From: Trebonia sp963777905
GTDB taxonomy: Bacteria > Actinomycetota > Actinomycetes > Streptosporangiales > Streptosporangiaceae
NCBI GenBank assembly: GCA_963777905.1
Contig: CAVZSM010000008.1
Location: forward strand, 124,001-188,000
Direction: 5' to 3'
Length of the DNA stretch: 64,000 nucleotides
In this document: positions 17,601-25,946 of the stretch, piece by piece
Position numbering within the stretch: the first letter of the stretch is position 1
Layout of the letters: each line of letters opens with the position of its first letter
Made by a program: the position numbers and the translations under genes
The notes under the pieces: generated by a model
Database searches by the model: none
Told to the model about the DNA's origin: nothing
What the model saw: the letters and a program-made list of their open reading frames with translations, nothing else

Positions 17601-17908
17601 GGCATCTCAAGGGAGCCGTTGTCCCCGTACTGGCCGTCGGTCTTGGCGCACTTGGAGACCGCGTCGGCGACCTCGCGCGGGTAGTTCACCGAGGTGTTGT
17701 AGCGGGCGGCCTGGGGCGGCAGCTCGGTCGTCACCGTGCGCGCCCAGTCAACCGCCACCGCGACAAAGCAGCCGACCAGCACCAGGACCGTCAGCAGGAT
17801 CCAGCCGCGCCGCCCCCCGGGGCTGTAGAAGACCTGGTTGGGATTGACCTCGCGGATCTCGTCGGCATGCACGCCCTTGCGATGCGCAGCCGACGAGCGC
17901 TTGGTCAT
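14669..17908 (-). CDS. Bifunctional NodB polysaccharide deacetylase / GT2 glycosyltransferase
   Basis: A 1079-residue membrane enzyme. Order: cytosolic basic N-terminus; one membrane segment (about 36-54); an extracytoplasmic NodB deacetylase domain with TYDDGP (165-170) and HSYTH (218-222) metal motifs; a second membrane segment (about 395-415, TVIIIVISLLILL); a GT2 domain with VLVDDGSAD, the DAD metal motif, EDAE and RRQWRRW; then several membrane helices and a disordered tail of about 250 residues with NG-rich pentapeptide repeats. This fusion polymerises and N-deacetylates a beta-linked amino-sugar polysaccharide (PNAG/chitosan-like) while extruding it. The GH18-like protein gene upstream on the same strand fits the same pathway. 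Confidence 0.85.
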   Translation of the reverse strand: MTKRSSAAHRKGVHADEIREVNPNQVFYSPGGRRGWILLTVLVLVGCFVAVAVDWARTVTTELPPQAARYNTSVNYPREVADAVSKCAKTDGQYGDNGSLEMPVIGTGVFQRVVKVVHDGGTDYAVDPFTGQVYRPLTQLEAHGARCGYAVEEFGTVPVHTLILTYDDGPSGQWTPQILGILDAYGVHATFFNIGSQDLLYKQEFQSALAHGNAVGNHSYTHPELITLTNLQARDQLLATARVQAQLGNYQTRIWRTPYQGGDQVSAGNGMFDTLVGQQLGFTEVGFTSDTSDYAYSGQEIPPPPLSPSPSSAGQVVIMHDGGGNRASTVALSKKIIREGRSDDYKFMTIPQLLAEQPGWHGPVISRGVPPTRVDTAGYWLEAYGSVFKGFYASLIRIMTVIIIVISLLILLGAAADRIFSYRKAPDWYPDELGILIPCWKESKVIRNTVERVLHCGEGLPFPLRIVLVDDGSADNDPADTTWEILCELATEYPEVIAVQQGNGGKARALNFGMQYVTSDIMIIMDADTIPKDAYSIACLVRWFKDRRVGAVAGYTKAGDRGKGWRQHMIANFQAAEYDLGIALTRAVQNLSNGIVIVPGAYSAFRTQWLREVGFMPDRVVAEDAEAPQRMRRRRPRMRIVQDLHAIAYTEVPLTFKVLRRQWRRWTIGVLQTLFEHREIFYRMDKYQLLTLQWWFALYGSVVPQLFLPLSYIMLIYGLTQGTLGPIYLFPIIFIGFRAVQTVIAMIILRAKMNPFSAIWYRFINDPLQIYLTAVCFWMILSGRMPTTRKIWSQVPRSGVVVGGTVSRKVGVDAVPVPVPVAARTTGGIPLAEVTQVSAEEWEHETTQVPVEEEWQRENAETKALPMLKLDDDTARARETAAKAEPAGTPPEAGEPAEPHAAASNGAASNGAVPNSTVSNGPVPNGPVPNGPVPNGPVPNGPVSDGTASNGAASNGTVPNGTASNGAVPNGTVSNGTVSNGTVSNGTASNGTEPDGAGVAAEPVWADRAAVPDWEADTGPIPRVSWEPAETLWDTEALRLPERDSDDAQGYPDTDGETGDDQQSPTATPPERIQPAERN
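14935..15200 (-). repeat. 15-bp tandem repeats encoding (V/A)(P/S)NG(P/T/A) pentapeptides
   Basis: Roughly seventeen 15-base units form the C-terminal tail of the polysaccharide synthase. Four identical units lie around 15088-15150. The multiple-of-three length keeps the frame, so the tail can vary in length. Confidence 0.75.
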
Positions 17909-17984
17909 GAAGGCCTCTTCTCTTTCTTCCCGGTCCCCTGCTGCGGGCAGCTCACGGCGTTCACCGGGACGCGGCGTATCGCGG

Positions 17985-18645
17985 TCAGGACGTTACCGGG
18001 TCCGCACTCGTCGGCGCGACCGTGGTGGGCGCCACCGTCGTGGGCGCGACCGTGGTCGGCGCGACCGTGGTCGGGGCCACCGTGGTCGGGGCCACCGTGG
18101 TCGGGGCGACCGTGGTCGGGGCCACCGTGGTCGGGGCCACCGTGGTCGGGGCCACCGTGGTGGGCGCGACCGTGGTCGGCTTGACCGTGGTCGGCGCGAC
18201 CGTGGTCGGCTTGACCGTAGCGGGCGTCGTCGGCGTCGTGCCCGACGCGGAAGTCGACGGGTCCACGACCGGGCCGACGGTGGTGCCCGTGGCCGTGGTC
18301 GGCGAGTTAACCAGGGCGCTGATGATCGGCGAGAGCCCGGTGACGCTTCCCGACCGCTTGGTCGAGCCGCTAATCGCCTTCGGGTTGCCGCCGGAACTGC
18401 CGTTGGCGTTGGCCTGCGCGGCGGCCGGGGACTCCTACGGCAGCGCGCGCGGCCGGGCATCCGCTGCACGTGATGAACCCGTTCGACGAACTGCCGGACT
18501 GGGACGCGCCGGCCCCGTACCAGCAGATGAGTGTGATGGCGCCCAGTACACCGGTGCCGATCACAAGGTTCCGCACAGAGTGCGGCCGCTGCAAGTCGTC
18601 CTCTTTCGGCTGCTGCCGGTACAACGACTTCCCCCCGCTTTTCAT
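17985..18645 (-). pseudogene. Membrane-anchored PTTVA-repeat protein, frameshifted
   Basis: From ATG 18645 the frame gives a charged N-terminus (MKSGGKSLYRQQ), one membrane helix (about 28-45, VIGTGVLGAITLICWYG) and a Ser/Gly linker. It is then displaced at a G-run (18427-18430). In the adjacent frame a sensible continuation follows (QANANGSSGGNPKAISGSTK) and ends in about fifteen PTTV(A/K) pentapeptides. Joined, the product is about 219 residues: a single-span protein with a long Thr/Pro stalk, suited to the cell surface. It lies between the deacetylase/GT2 and GH18 genes on the same strand. One base-calling error would explain the break. Confidence 0.68.
18000..18240 (-). repeat. 15-bp repeats encoding PTTVA
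   Basis: Tandem 15-base units containing ACCGTGGTCGG on the plus strand encode the Pro/Thr-rich stalk. They are protein-coding minisatellite repeats, not CRISPR (no unique spacers). Confidence 0.8.
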
Positions 18646-18923
18646 GGCTGTCTCTTACTGTTTAGAGGCGTTCGGTTCCCTTAGCTGCGAAAACTGACGC
18701 ATCGCAGTAACGCTGTCGTAGAACGCGGTACTGAGCCATCGTTGCGGGGACACGATAGCACGACGCCGTCGCAATTGACGGCATCATTACTTTAGCCGAA
18801 TGTGTGCGACGTGTCTAGTTCATGCCCTACATAGCTGGTTCAGAAGTTACACAGGGTAGTAGAGAGATCACAGTAGCCACCGTGTTCCGCTGATGGATCA
18901 GTTGTTGCTCAGTTAACTCTATT
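18646..18923. other. AT-richer intergenic region in the polysaccharide locus
   Basis: This 278-base gap is noticeably less GC-rich than the genes. It contains a short hairpin (GCCGTC/GACGGC, 18770-18787) and, on the minus strand, a TATCGT that could be a -10 for the PTTVA-repeat gene. I recognise no riboswitch. Confidence 0.4.
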
Positions 18924-20264
18924 TTACTTTACTTGCGCGGCCAGCGTAGTCCCGACCGGATCGTTATTGCCTATTTGCCAAATGGTGATCGCAACCCCGG
19001 GCAGCACCTTCGCCAGCTGTGCTTTCTCGTAGGAGATCGCCGTGGCTGAGTCCCACACGATGTGCTTTACGGTCTTCCCGCCGGCCGTGGTCGTGTAGCT
19101 GTACTGGGTTTCGCCGTCCTGCGTCCCCAGCTTTCGCCAGCCGCCGGCCTGCATCTTCGCGGCCAGCTGGGTGGGGTTCAGCTGGGCGGCCTGGACCACC
19201 TGGCCGGACGAGCTGGTCGCGTTCGCGCCGCTGGCGGTGACCGGCCAGTCGTAGGAGTAGTTGGGCACCTCGATGGCGAGCTTGCTCAGCGGTACGCCGT
19301 AGCTGCGCACGTACTTCGCTACCTGGGTGACGTCGGCCAGCGGCGAGATAGGCCCCGGGGTGCCGCCTTGATAGTGGAAGTCGATGGCCATCAGCACCAG
19401 CTGGTCGGCGTACTTGGCCAGGTTGCCGTAATCCAGCAGGTAGGGCGCGACGTTGGTTACCTCGGAATCGACCATGTCGTTGTTCCTGACCAGGGACGCC
19501 ACCCGCAGCAGCCGGTGCTGCTTGTGCATCGCGGCGGCGACCATCTGCACCAGGTGCGTGTAGTCGAGGGTTACCTGGTTGACTTCCTGGTCGAACGTCA
19601 GGTTGTGCCACCCCGCCAGCTGGGCGTAAGTGGCCAGGTCGGTCGCGTTTTCCGGCAGCGAGAACTCGTAGTCCAGGGTGAGGCCGTTCGCGTCGGGCAG
19701 GCTGGCCATCTCGCTGGCGATGGCCGCCACGTGCTCGTTCATCACCGACGGCTCGGTGAGGATCTCGGCCATGACCTTCTTGGAGGTGTTCTGGTCGTTG
19801 ACCGTAACGAACCGCAGCGTGCAGGGGTTGGCCTGGGCGTCGGCGCTCAGCACGGTCGACAGCGACTCGCTGAACTGGTCGGCCGGGATCAGCGAGCCTG
19901 GCGTGGTGAACGTCAGCCAGTCGAAGTCGAGCACGCCGAACTGGGCCGCGCCGCTCGGGATCTCGCTCGTGTTCTGCTTGTCGTCGTTGTATCCGGCCAT
20001 CCACGCGCCGGTGGTCTGCATCTGCAGCGAGACCGGGTGCGCGCACCCGGTGGCGGCGGGCGACGCGGACGCGAAGTTCGCCGTGTTGACGGTCGGCTGG
20101 GCCGACGCGGCGGGCAGCTTCTGCGTGGGCGGCGGGCCGGCGTTCTCGGGCGTCGCCCGCTGGCTCAGGGACACGAAAGCGTAGACCGTCACGGCCAGGG
20201 CCACCGTTATCACGCTGAGCGCGATAATCGCCGGCCGGTTGGACCGCGTGAAGAACTTTCCCAT
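18924..20264 (-). CDS. GH18-like extracytoplasmic glycosidase
   Basis: A 446-residue protein with an N-terminal membrane anchor or signal (residues about 12-34, AIIALSVITVALAVTVYAF), a Pro/Ala linker, and a domain resembling the chitinase-like GH18 barrel. NGLTLDYEF matches the DxxDxDxE strand with its last D-x-E retained, while the first Asp of the motif is replaced. Other supports are VLMAIDFHYQGG and the C-terminal VAITIWQIGNND strand. It lies upstream of the deacetylase/GT2 gene on the same strand. In some bacteria the three activities are fused, so a role in trimming or processing the exported glycan is plausible. Confidence 0.74.
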   Translation of the reverse strand: MGKFFTRSNRPAIIALSVITVALAVTVYAFVSLSQRATPENAGPPPTQKLPAASAQPTVNTANFASASPAATGCAHPVSLQMQTTGAWMAGYNDDKQNTSEIPSGAAQFGVLDFDWLTFTTPGSLIPADQFSESLSTVLSADAQANPCTLRFVTVNDQNTSKKVMAEILTEPSVMNEHVAAIASEMASLPDANGLTLDYEFSLPENATDLATYAQLAGWHNLTFDQEVNQVTLDYTHLVQMVAAAMHKQHRLLRVASLVRNNDMVDSEVTNVAPYLLDYGNLAKYADQLVLMAIDFHYQGGTPGPISPLADVTQVAKYVRSYGVPLSKLAIEVPNYSYDWPVTASGANATSSSGQVVQAAQLNPTQLAAKMQAGGWRKLGTQDGETQYSYTTTAGGKTVKHIVWDSATAISYEKAQLAKVLPGVAITIWQIGNNDPVGTTLAAQVK

Positions 20265-20478
20265 TGATCAGTCTTTCGTGTGTGAATGACGCGCACGACT
20301 CCGGCGGCGGTGCGGCAAGGGTGTTAACGCGGGAGCGTCTGGCAGCGGGAAAGTTGGCCTAATCCTGCGCGCTGTAGCGGCCGGTTACACGATACCCCGC
20401 GTCCCGCGTGCAGCGGCCTGCGAGAAGGGCCGCGAGCGTTTTCAGAGGAAGCATTCAGAAAAGCCGGGGTTCATTGTT

Positions 20479-21581
20479 ATGCGATCGTGCCCTTTGGCTT
20501 TAGCGGCGGGCGGGCCGGGCGCCCCTGGTGCCCCGGGCGCCCCGGCAGCTGCGGAGCACCCGCACCAGTGGAGCTGGGACAGCGCCTTCATCGCGATCGG
20601 CTGGGCGCACCTGGACGTCCGGCGCGCGATGACCGAGCTCGAGCAGCTGTTCGCGGCGCAGTGGTCGACCGGCATGGTGCCGCACATCGTGTGCCAGGCA
20701 GGTCACGGCGCGCGGTATTTTCCCGGGCCCGAGTGGTGGGACTGTGCCGCCGTCACCCCGGCGGCCCGCGGGCTCCCAGCGCGGACGACCGGGATCTGCC
20801 AGCCGCCGGTGCACGCGCTGGCGGTGCGGCGGATCTGGCAGCTGACGCCGCCGCGGCTGCGACCCGAGATCCGCGGCCCACCAACTGGGACTACGACCGG
20901 TACCTGTGGCTGGTCGAGCTGCTGCGCGAGTACCGGTACGACGACGAGCAGATCCACCGGCACTACCCGTTCCAGATCAAGGACGTGTTCTTCAGCGCCG
21001 TGCTCGTCGCGGCGAACGCCGCGCTGCTCGACCTGGCCGGCGTGGCCGGGGGCGGCGACGGCGATCGCGCCGAGGTGGCGGGCTGGCTGGACCGCGGCAG
21101 GGCGGGGCTGGCGCGCCAGTTCGACGCCGGGTCCGGTCTCTGCGCCGACTACGACGTCCGCGCCGGGGAGCAGATCCGGCTGCGCACGTTCGCGGCTTTC
21201 GCGCCGCTGTTCGCGCGGACCGCCGACGCCGGCCAGCGCGCCGCGCAGCTGCGGCTGCTGGACTCCGCCGATTTCTGCGGCAACCCGCGGCTGCGCTGGC
21301 CGCTGCTGCCGAGCACGAGCCCCGCCGAGCCGGCGTTCGAGCCGCACAACTACTGGCGGGGTCCGGTCTGGCCGGTCATCGACTGGCTGCTGTGGCAGTC
21401 ACTGACCGAGCTCGGCTGCGCGGACCGGGCGGCCGGACTGCGCCGCGACTCGCTCGCCCAGGTCACCGGCGCCGGCGAGTTCAACGAGTACTTCGATCCG
21501 TTCACCGGCGCGCCGCTCGGCTCGCCCCGGCAGTCCTGGACGGCCGCCGTCGTGCTGGACTGGGCGGCCCCGCCGCCCTAA
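20479..21581 (+). pseudogene. Remnant of a GH63-type glucosyl/mannosylglycerate hydrolase
   Basis: Two frames together show a decayed GH63-like glycosidase. The first carries HQWSWDSAFIAIGWAHLD, YFPGPEWWD and TGICQPPVHALA. The second, from about 20880, carries NWDYDRYLWLVELLREYRYD and PHNYWRGPVWPVIDWLLWQ. Besides the frame change at about 20876-20884, the middle segment expected between them (with the HPWESG-type motif and its catalytic Asp) is missing. The N-terminus is replaced by a low-complexity Gly/Ala/Pro stretch. This is more than a single indel, so I regard it as a true pseudogene. An intact enzyme would degrade compatible solutes such as glucosylglycerate. Confidence 0.75.
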
Positions 21582-21582
21582 C

Positions 21583-23484
21583 TCAGAGTTCGATGCGAGC
21601 ACCCATGATGACGGTGCTCTCGCGGGGGAGCTGGAAGTACTCGGCCGCGTCGGCCGTCAGCCGTGCGGTGGCGACGAACAGGCGCTTGCGCCAGCGGCTC
21701 ATGCCCGGGGTGTTCCCGCGGCGGATTTCGATGGTGGACAGGAAATAGGAGATCTTGCCGCCGGACAGCGCGTGTTCCTTCCCGGCCGCGCTGATGAGCG
21801 GCAGCAGTGAGGCGACGTTGGGGGTGTCCGCGTAGCCGAAGCGGGCGGTGACGTGGTAGATCCTGTCGTCGGAGTAGCCGAGGTCGTCGATCTCGAGCCG
21901 GTCCGCATCGGCCACGTGCGGCACGAGAAGCGTCGCGATGGCCAGGATGATGACGTGATTGTGCAGCACCTCGTTGTGCTCGACGTTCGCGCGCATGGCC
22001 AGCGGCGCGGTTTCCTTGCCGCGGTTGAGGAAGATCGAGGTGCCAGGCACCCGGAGCAGCGGCGGTTTCCTGGCGTGCAGCTCGTCGATGAACTCGCGGA
22101 GCGATCCCTCGTCCCGTGCGCGCTGGCGGGTGACCATCTGGCGGCCCTTCTGCCAGGTGGTAAGCACGGTGAACACGACGATGCCGACGGCGAGCGGCAG
22201 CCAGCCGCCGTGCGGCAGCTTGGTGAGGTTGGCGGCGAAGAACAGCCCGTCCACGGTCAGCAGCAGTGCGGCAATGGGGATGACCCGCCAGAGGGGCCAC
22301 CGCCACTGCTGGCGGACGATGTAGAAGAACAGCAGCGTCGTGATCGTGATCGTGCCGGTGACCGCCACGCCGTACGCGTAGGCGAGCGCGGTGGAGGTGC
22401 GGAATGTGAAGACGAGCGCGAGCACCGCCACGCACAGCGCCCAGTTGATCCATGGCACGTAGATCTGGCCGGCCCGTTCCTCCGAGGTGTGGTCGATGCG
22501 CAGCCGCGGCAGGTAGCCGATCTGGGCGGCCTGCTGCGTCAGCGAGAAGGCGCCGGAGATGACCGCCTGGGAGGCGATGACCGTGGCCGCGGTGGCCAGG
22601 AACACCATGGGAACCCGTCCCCAGGCTGGCACCAGCAGGTAGAAGGGGTTGCTGATCGCGTGGACGGGGTCGGCGAGGACCAGGGCGCCCTGCCCCAGGT
22701 AGTTGAGGATGACGGCGGGGAACACCAGGAACAGCCACGACCGGGTGATCGGCCCGCGGCCGAAGTGCCCCATGTCCGCGTACAGGGCCTCGGCGCCGGT
22801 GACGGCCAGCACCACGGCCGCCAGCGCGAAGAACGCCGTGCCGAAATGCCCGAACAGGAACGCGCCCGCGTAGGTGGGGGACAGCGCCTTCAGGATCGAC
22901 GGGTCGCTGACGATACCGCGGATGCCGCACGCGGCGATCACCGCGAACCAGATGGCCATCACGGGCCCGAACAGCCGCCCGACCGCGCCGCTCCCCAGCC
23001 GCTGCAGCAAGAACAGGAGGACAAGGACTGTCGCGGTGAGGGGGAGCACGAGCTCGGCGACGGACGGCGCCGCGACCTGCACGCCCTCGATCGCGGACAG
23101 CACCGAGATCGCCGGGGTGATCATGCTGTCGCCGAAGAACAGCGATGCGCCGAAAATCCCGAGGGCGGCGAGCACCAGCGCAGTGCGGCGCCTGCTCGGC
23201 ATGCTCCGCCGGCGGATCAGCGTGATCAGCGCCATGATCCCGCCCTCGCCGTCGTTGTCGGCGCGCATCACCAGCAGCACGTAGGTGACCATGACGATCA
23301 GCACCACGGCCCAGAAGATCAGCGAGATGACACCGAAGACGTTCCCGGCCGACGCGCGGACCGGGTGCGGGTCAGACGGGCTGAAGACCGTCTGAACGGT
23401 GTACAGCGGGCTCGTGCCGATGTCGCCGAACACGATTCCCAGTGCACCGAGCTCCAGAGCCCCGCGCGCAGTGCCCTGCCTCAT
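21583..23484 (-). CDS. kup: Kup-family potassium uptake transporter
   Basis: A 633-residue integral membrane protein, close to E. coli Kup in length (622). The N-terminal signature LGIVFGDIGTSPLYTVQTVF is intact. About twelve membrane helices follow, with EALYADMGHFG and the C-terminal cytosolic domain containing FLSTIEIRRGNTPGM. It imports K+ with protons. It ends two bases from the GH63 remnant stop on the other strand, and is divergent from the methyltransferase gene with a 57-base gap. Confidence 0.92.
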   Translation of the reverse strand: MRQGTARGALELGALGIVFGDIGTSPLYTVQTVFSPSDPHPVRASAGNVFGVISLIFWAVVLIVMVTYVLLVMRADNDGEGGIMALITLIRRRSMPSRRRTALVLAALGIFGASLFFGDSMITPAISVLSAIEGVQVAAPSVAELVLPLTATVLVLLFLLQRLGSGAVGRLFGPVMAIWFAVIAACGIRGIVSDPSILKALSPTYAGAFLFGHFGTAFFALAAVVLAVTGAEALYADMGHFGRGPITRSWLFLVFPAVILNYLGQGALVLADPVHAISNPFYLLVPAWGRVPMVFLATAATVIASQAVISGAFSLTQQAAQIGYLPRLRIDHTSEERAGQIYVPWINWALCVAVLALVFTFRTSTALAYAYGVAVTGTITITTLLFFYIVRQQWRWPLWRVIPIAALLLTVDGLFFAANLTKLPHGGWLPLAVGIVVFTVLTTWQKGRQMVTRQRARDEGSLREFIDELHARKPPLLRVPGTSIFLNRGKETAPLAMRANVEHNEVLHNHVIILAIATLLVPHVADADRLEIDDLGYSDDRIYHVTARFGYADTPNVASLLPLISAAGKEHALSGGKISYFLSTIEIRRGNTPGMSRWRKRLFVATARLTADAAEYFQLPRESTVIMGARIEL

Positions 23485-23541
23485 CTCCCCCTCCGCCTCC
23501 CGGCCGCCAGGACAACCCTAACCTGACTAGCATTGCCAATC

Positions 23542-24399
23542 GTGGACGAGGAGCGGACTGGATCGCCGGATCAGACGGCGGTGCGGGTCGCGCTGTGGCG
23601 GGCGATGCACGTGCTGGTCGACCCGCCGCCGCACGTGCTCGAGGACGAGGTGGGGCTGCGGCTGGCGGCGCCCGACGCCGGCTGGCGGGACCGGCCGGAC
23701 ATGGACCCGGTGTTCACCAGCGGTTTCCGGGCGCACGTGGTGGCCAGGTCCCGGTTCATCGAGGATCTCGTCGCCGCGCAGGCCGCCCGCGCCGCGGGCC
23801 AGTACGTGCTGCTCGGCGCCGGGCTGGACACCTTCGCGCAGCGGCGGCCCGACGTCGCCGCCCGGCTGCGTGTGTTCGAGGTCGACCAGCCGGGACCGCA
23901 GGCCTGGAAGCGGCGGCGGCTGACCGAGCTCGGCTATGGCGTCCCCGACTGGCTGCGGCTGGTGCCCGTCGACTTCGAGGCGGGCGGGTCCTGGCGCGAC
24001 GAGATCGCGGCCGCCGGGTTCGACGCGGGCCGCGCTGCCGTGGTGGCCTCCACCGGGGTCAGCATGTACCTGACCAGGGAGGCGAACGCGGCCACGCTGC
24101 GCGAGCTGGCGTCGCTCGCGGCCGGCTCCACGGTGGCGATGACGTTCCAGCTGCCCGCCGAGCTCGTCGATGAGCGGGACCGGCCGGGGCGGCAGATCGC
24201 CGTGGACGGCGCCGAAAGGTCGGGCACGCCGTTCATCAGCTTCTTCACCCCGGCGGAGATGCTGGCGCTGGCCCGCGAGGCGGGCTTCACCGACGTGCGG
24301 CACGTGTCGGGGACCACGCTCAACGAGCGGTACTTCGCCGGCCGGGCGGACGGCCTGCGCATGTCGACGGGAGAAGACTTCCTGGTCGCCACGACCTGA
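23542..24399 (+). CDS. SAM-dependent methyltransferase, LCMT/TIGR00027-like
   Basis: About 285 residues from GTG 23542; a TTG nine bases earlier is possible. TAGCAT lies eight bases before the GTG, consistent with a leaderless start. The SAM motif is YVLLGAGLDTFAQR, followed by VFEVDQPGPQAWKRRRL and the catalytic-side FFTPAEMLALAREAGF, as in the leucine-carboxyl-methyltransferase-like family widespread in actinobacteria. These methylate carboxyl or hydroxyl groups of often unknown small molecules. Confidence 0.83.
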   Translation: MDEERTGSPDQTAVRVALWRAMHVLVDPPPHVLEDEVGLRLAAPDAGWRDRPDMDPVFTSGFRAHVVARSRFIEDLVAAQAARAAGQYVLLGAGLDTFAQRRPDVAARLRVFEVDQPGPQAWKRRRLTELGYGVPDWLRLVPVDFEAGGSWRDEIAAAGFDAGRAAVVASTGVSMYLTREANAATLRELASLAAGSTVAMTFQLPAELVDERDRPGRQIAVDGAERSGTPFISFFTPAEMLALAREAGFTDVRHVSGTTLNERYFAGRADGLRMSTGEDFLVATT

Positions 24400-24402
24400 C
24401 GG

Positions 24403-25893
24403 TCATGGTGCGGGGCGGGCGGAGGCACGGGCCCGTTCCGGATAACTGAAACCGGCGGCGGGGGAGGCGGCCAGGTTTTCCGCGTGGAGTTCCCAGGCGA
24501 CGGCGAGGCGCTCGGCGGCGAGCTCGAGCGTGCCCGGCTGCTCGGCGAAGGAGAGCCTGGCGAAGTGACGGTGGCGGCCGTCGGCGCACGCCGCGCCGCC
24601 CGCCATGATCGTGACGCCGTGCCTGGCCGCCGCGGCGTGGGCGAAGGCGTCCGCGTTGTCGAGCGGGAGCCGCGCCCACAGGGACAGGCCGGCCTCTGGC
24701 CGCTGGGCGCGCCACGCCGGCAGGTGCCTGGCGACGAGCGCCAGCAGCAGGTCGCGGCGCTGGGTGAGCGCGGCGCGATGCGCGGCCAGCCAGTCCGCGT
24801 CGATCGCGGCCAGCAGCCGGGCGGCGAGCGCCTGGCTGATGACCGCGGTGCCGAGGTTGAGCGCGGCCTTGCGGGCGATGATCGCCGACCGCAGCGGTTC
24901 CGCGGCCCGGATCCAGCCGACGCGCAGCCCGCCCCACAGCACCTTGGAGACCGAGCCGACCGCGACGACGCGGGTGCTCAGCGCGGCGAGCGGCGGGGGA
25001 GCGGCGTGCCGTGGCGCGCCGAGCATGAGGTCGGCGAGGGTCAGGTCCTCGACGACCGTGACGCGGCCGGCGTCGGCGATCGCGGCGAGGGCCTGCCGGC
25101 GCAGCAGCGGCATGACCGTCCCGGCCGGGTTGTGGCCGGTGGGCATCAGGTACGCGACGGAGTCCGGAGCGCGGCCGGCCCGCTCGATGCCGGTGGGGGC
25201 GTCGCCCGCGGCGTCGGCCGGCACGATCACCCGCTCCGCGCGAGTGCCCGCCAGCGCGCTCGCCAGCCCCGGATACGTCGGGCAGCTGGCCAGCACCCGC
25301 GCGGCGGGCAGCGTCCTGATGAGCAGCCAGAGCGCTTCCTGCGCGCCGGCCGTGATGACGAGCTGGCCGGGGTCGGTCGGGAGACGCTGGTGTTCGGTCA
25401 GGTGGCGGGCGACCTCGGTTCTCAGCTGCGGCAGGCCGGCCGGGTCGAGGCCGTGCCCGTCGAGGGACTGCCAGGCGTCGCCGGCGTCGATGTGCGGCAG
25501 ATGCCTCAGGTCACCGGGGACGGAGAGGGACAGGTCGATGGATTCGCGGTCTTCGGCGACGCGGCGCAGCAGCATGGTCGCGACGCTGCTGCCTGCCGGG
25601 CGGGCGGCCCACGACGGGCGGCCCGCGACGTAGGTGCCCGCGCCCTGGCGGCGGGTCAGCACGCCGGCCTCGACGAGCTCGTCGAAACAGGCGACGACCG
25701 TGCCTCGTGAGGTTCCGGTGACGGCGGCCAGGGTCCGTTCCGCGGGCACCCGGCTGCCCCTGGCGAGCGTGCGCTGGTCGATCGCTTCGAGGAGCGCGGC
25801 GGCGAGCTTCTGATACCGCGGGCCTGGACGCTGCCGCCAGCCGGCGAAGACGACCTCCGCCCACCACGTCAGGTCCCTGGAATCCTGGTCCAT
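24403..25893 (-). CDS. MocR-type GntR/aminotransferase transcriptional regulator
   Basis: A 496-residue regulator starting at MDQDSRDLTWW; the frame stays open far upstream but with coding-unlike sequence. N-terminal winged helix (residues about 25-90: PRYQKLAAALLEAIDQ, PAERTLAAVTGTSRGT, GAGTYVAG) and C-terminal fold-type I aminotransferase domain with SVSK (PLP lysine) then VLWGGLRVGW. It is divergent from the SCO6745-family gene by 53 bases and probably regulates itself or that operon in response to PLP. It is the second MocR in the window and, unlike the one at 5.7 kb, is intact. Confidence 0.88.
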   Translation of the reverse strand: MDQDSRDLTWWAEVVFAGWRQRPGPRYQKLAAALLEAIDQRTLARGSRVPAERTLAAVTGTSRGTVVACFDELVEAGVLTRRQGAGTYVAGRPSWAARPAGSSVATMLLRRVAEDRESIDLSLSVPGDLRHLPHIDAGDAWQSLDGHGLDPAGLPQLRTEVARHLTEHQRLPTDPGQLVITAGAQEALWLLIRTLPAARVLASCPTYPGLASALAGTRAERVIVPADAAGDAPTGIERAGRAPDSVAYLMPTGHNPAGTVMPLLRRQALAAIADAGRVTVVEDLTLADLMLGAPRHAAPPPLAALSTRVVAVGSVSKVLWGGLRVGWIRAAEPLRSAIIARKAALNLGTAVISQALAARLLAAIDADWLAAHRAALTQRRDLLLALVARHLPAWRAQRPEAGLSLWARLPLDNADAFAHAAAARHGVTIMAGGAACADGRHRHFARLSFAEQPGTLELAAERLAVAWELHAENLAASPAAGFSYPERARASARPAP

Positions 25894-25946
25894 TTCTCGA
25901 TATTGGCACTGTTCTGTTCGGGCTGTGGCGGGCAGGGTGGTTGTCC

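Noticed and set aside
18000..18240. CRISPR-like array of short repeats
   Set aside because: The units are contiguous 15-mers that keep an open frame encoding PTTVA; there are no unique spacers and no cas genes.
18646..18923. Cyclic-di-AMP riboswitch ahead of the polysaccharide locus
   Set aside because: The gap is AT-richer and upstream of envelope genes, but I could not find the conserved ydaO blocks.
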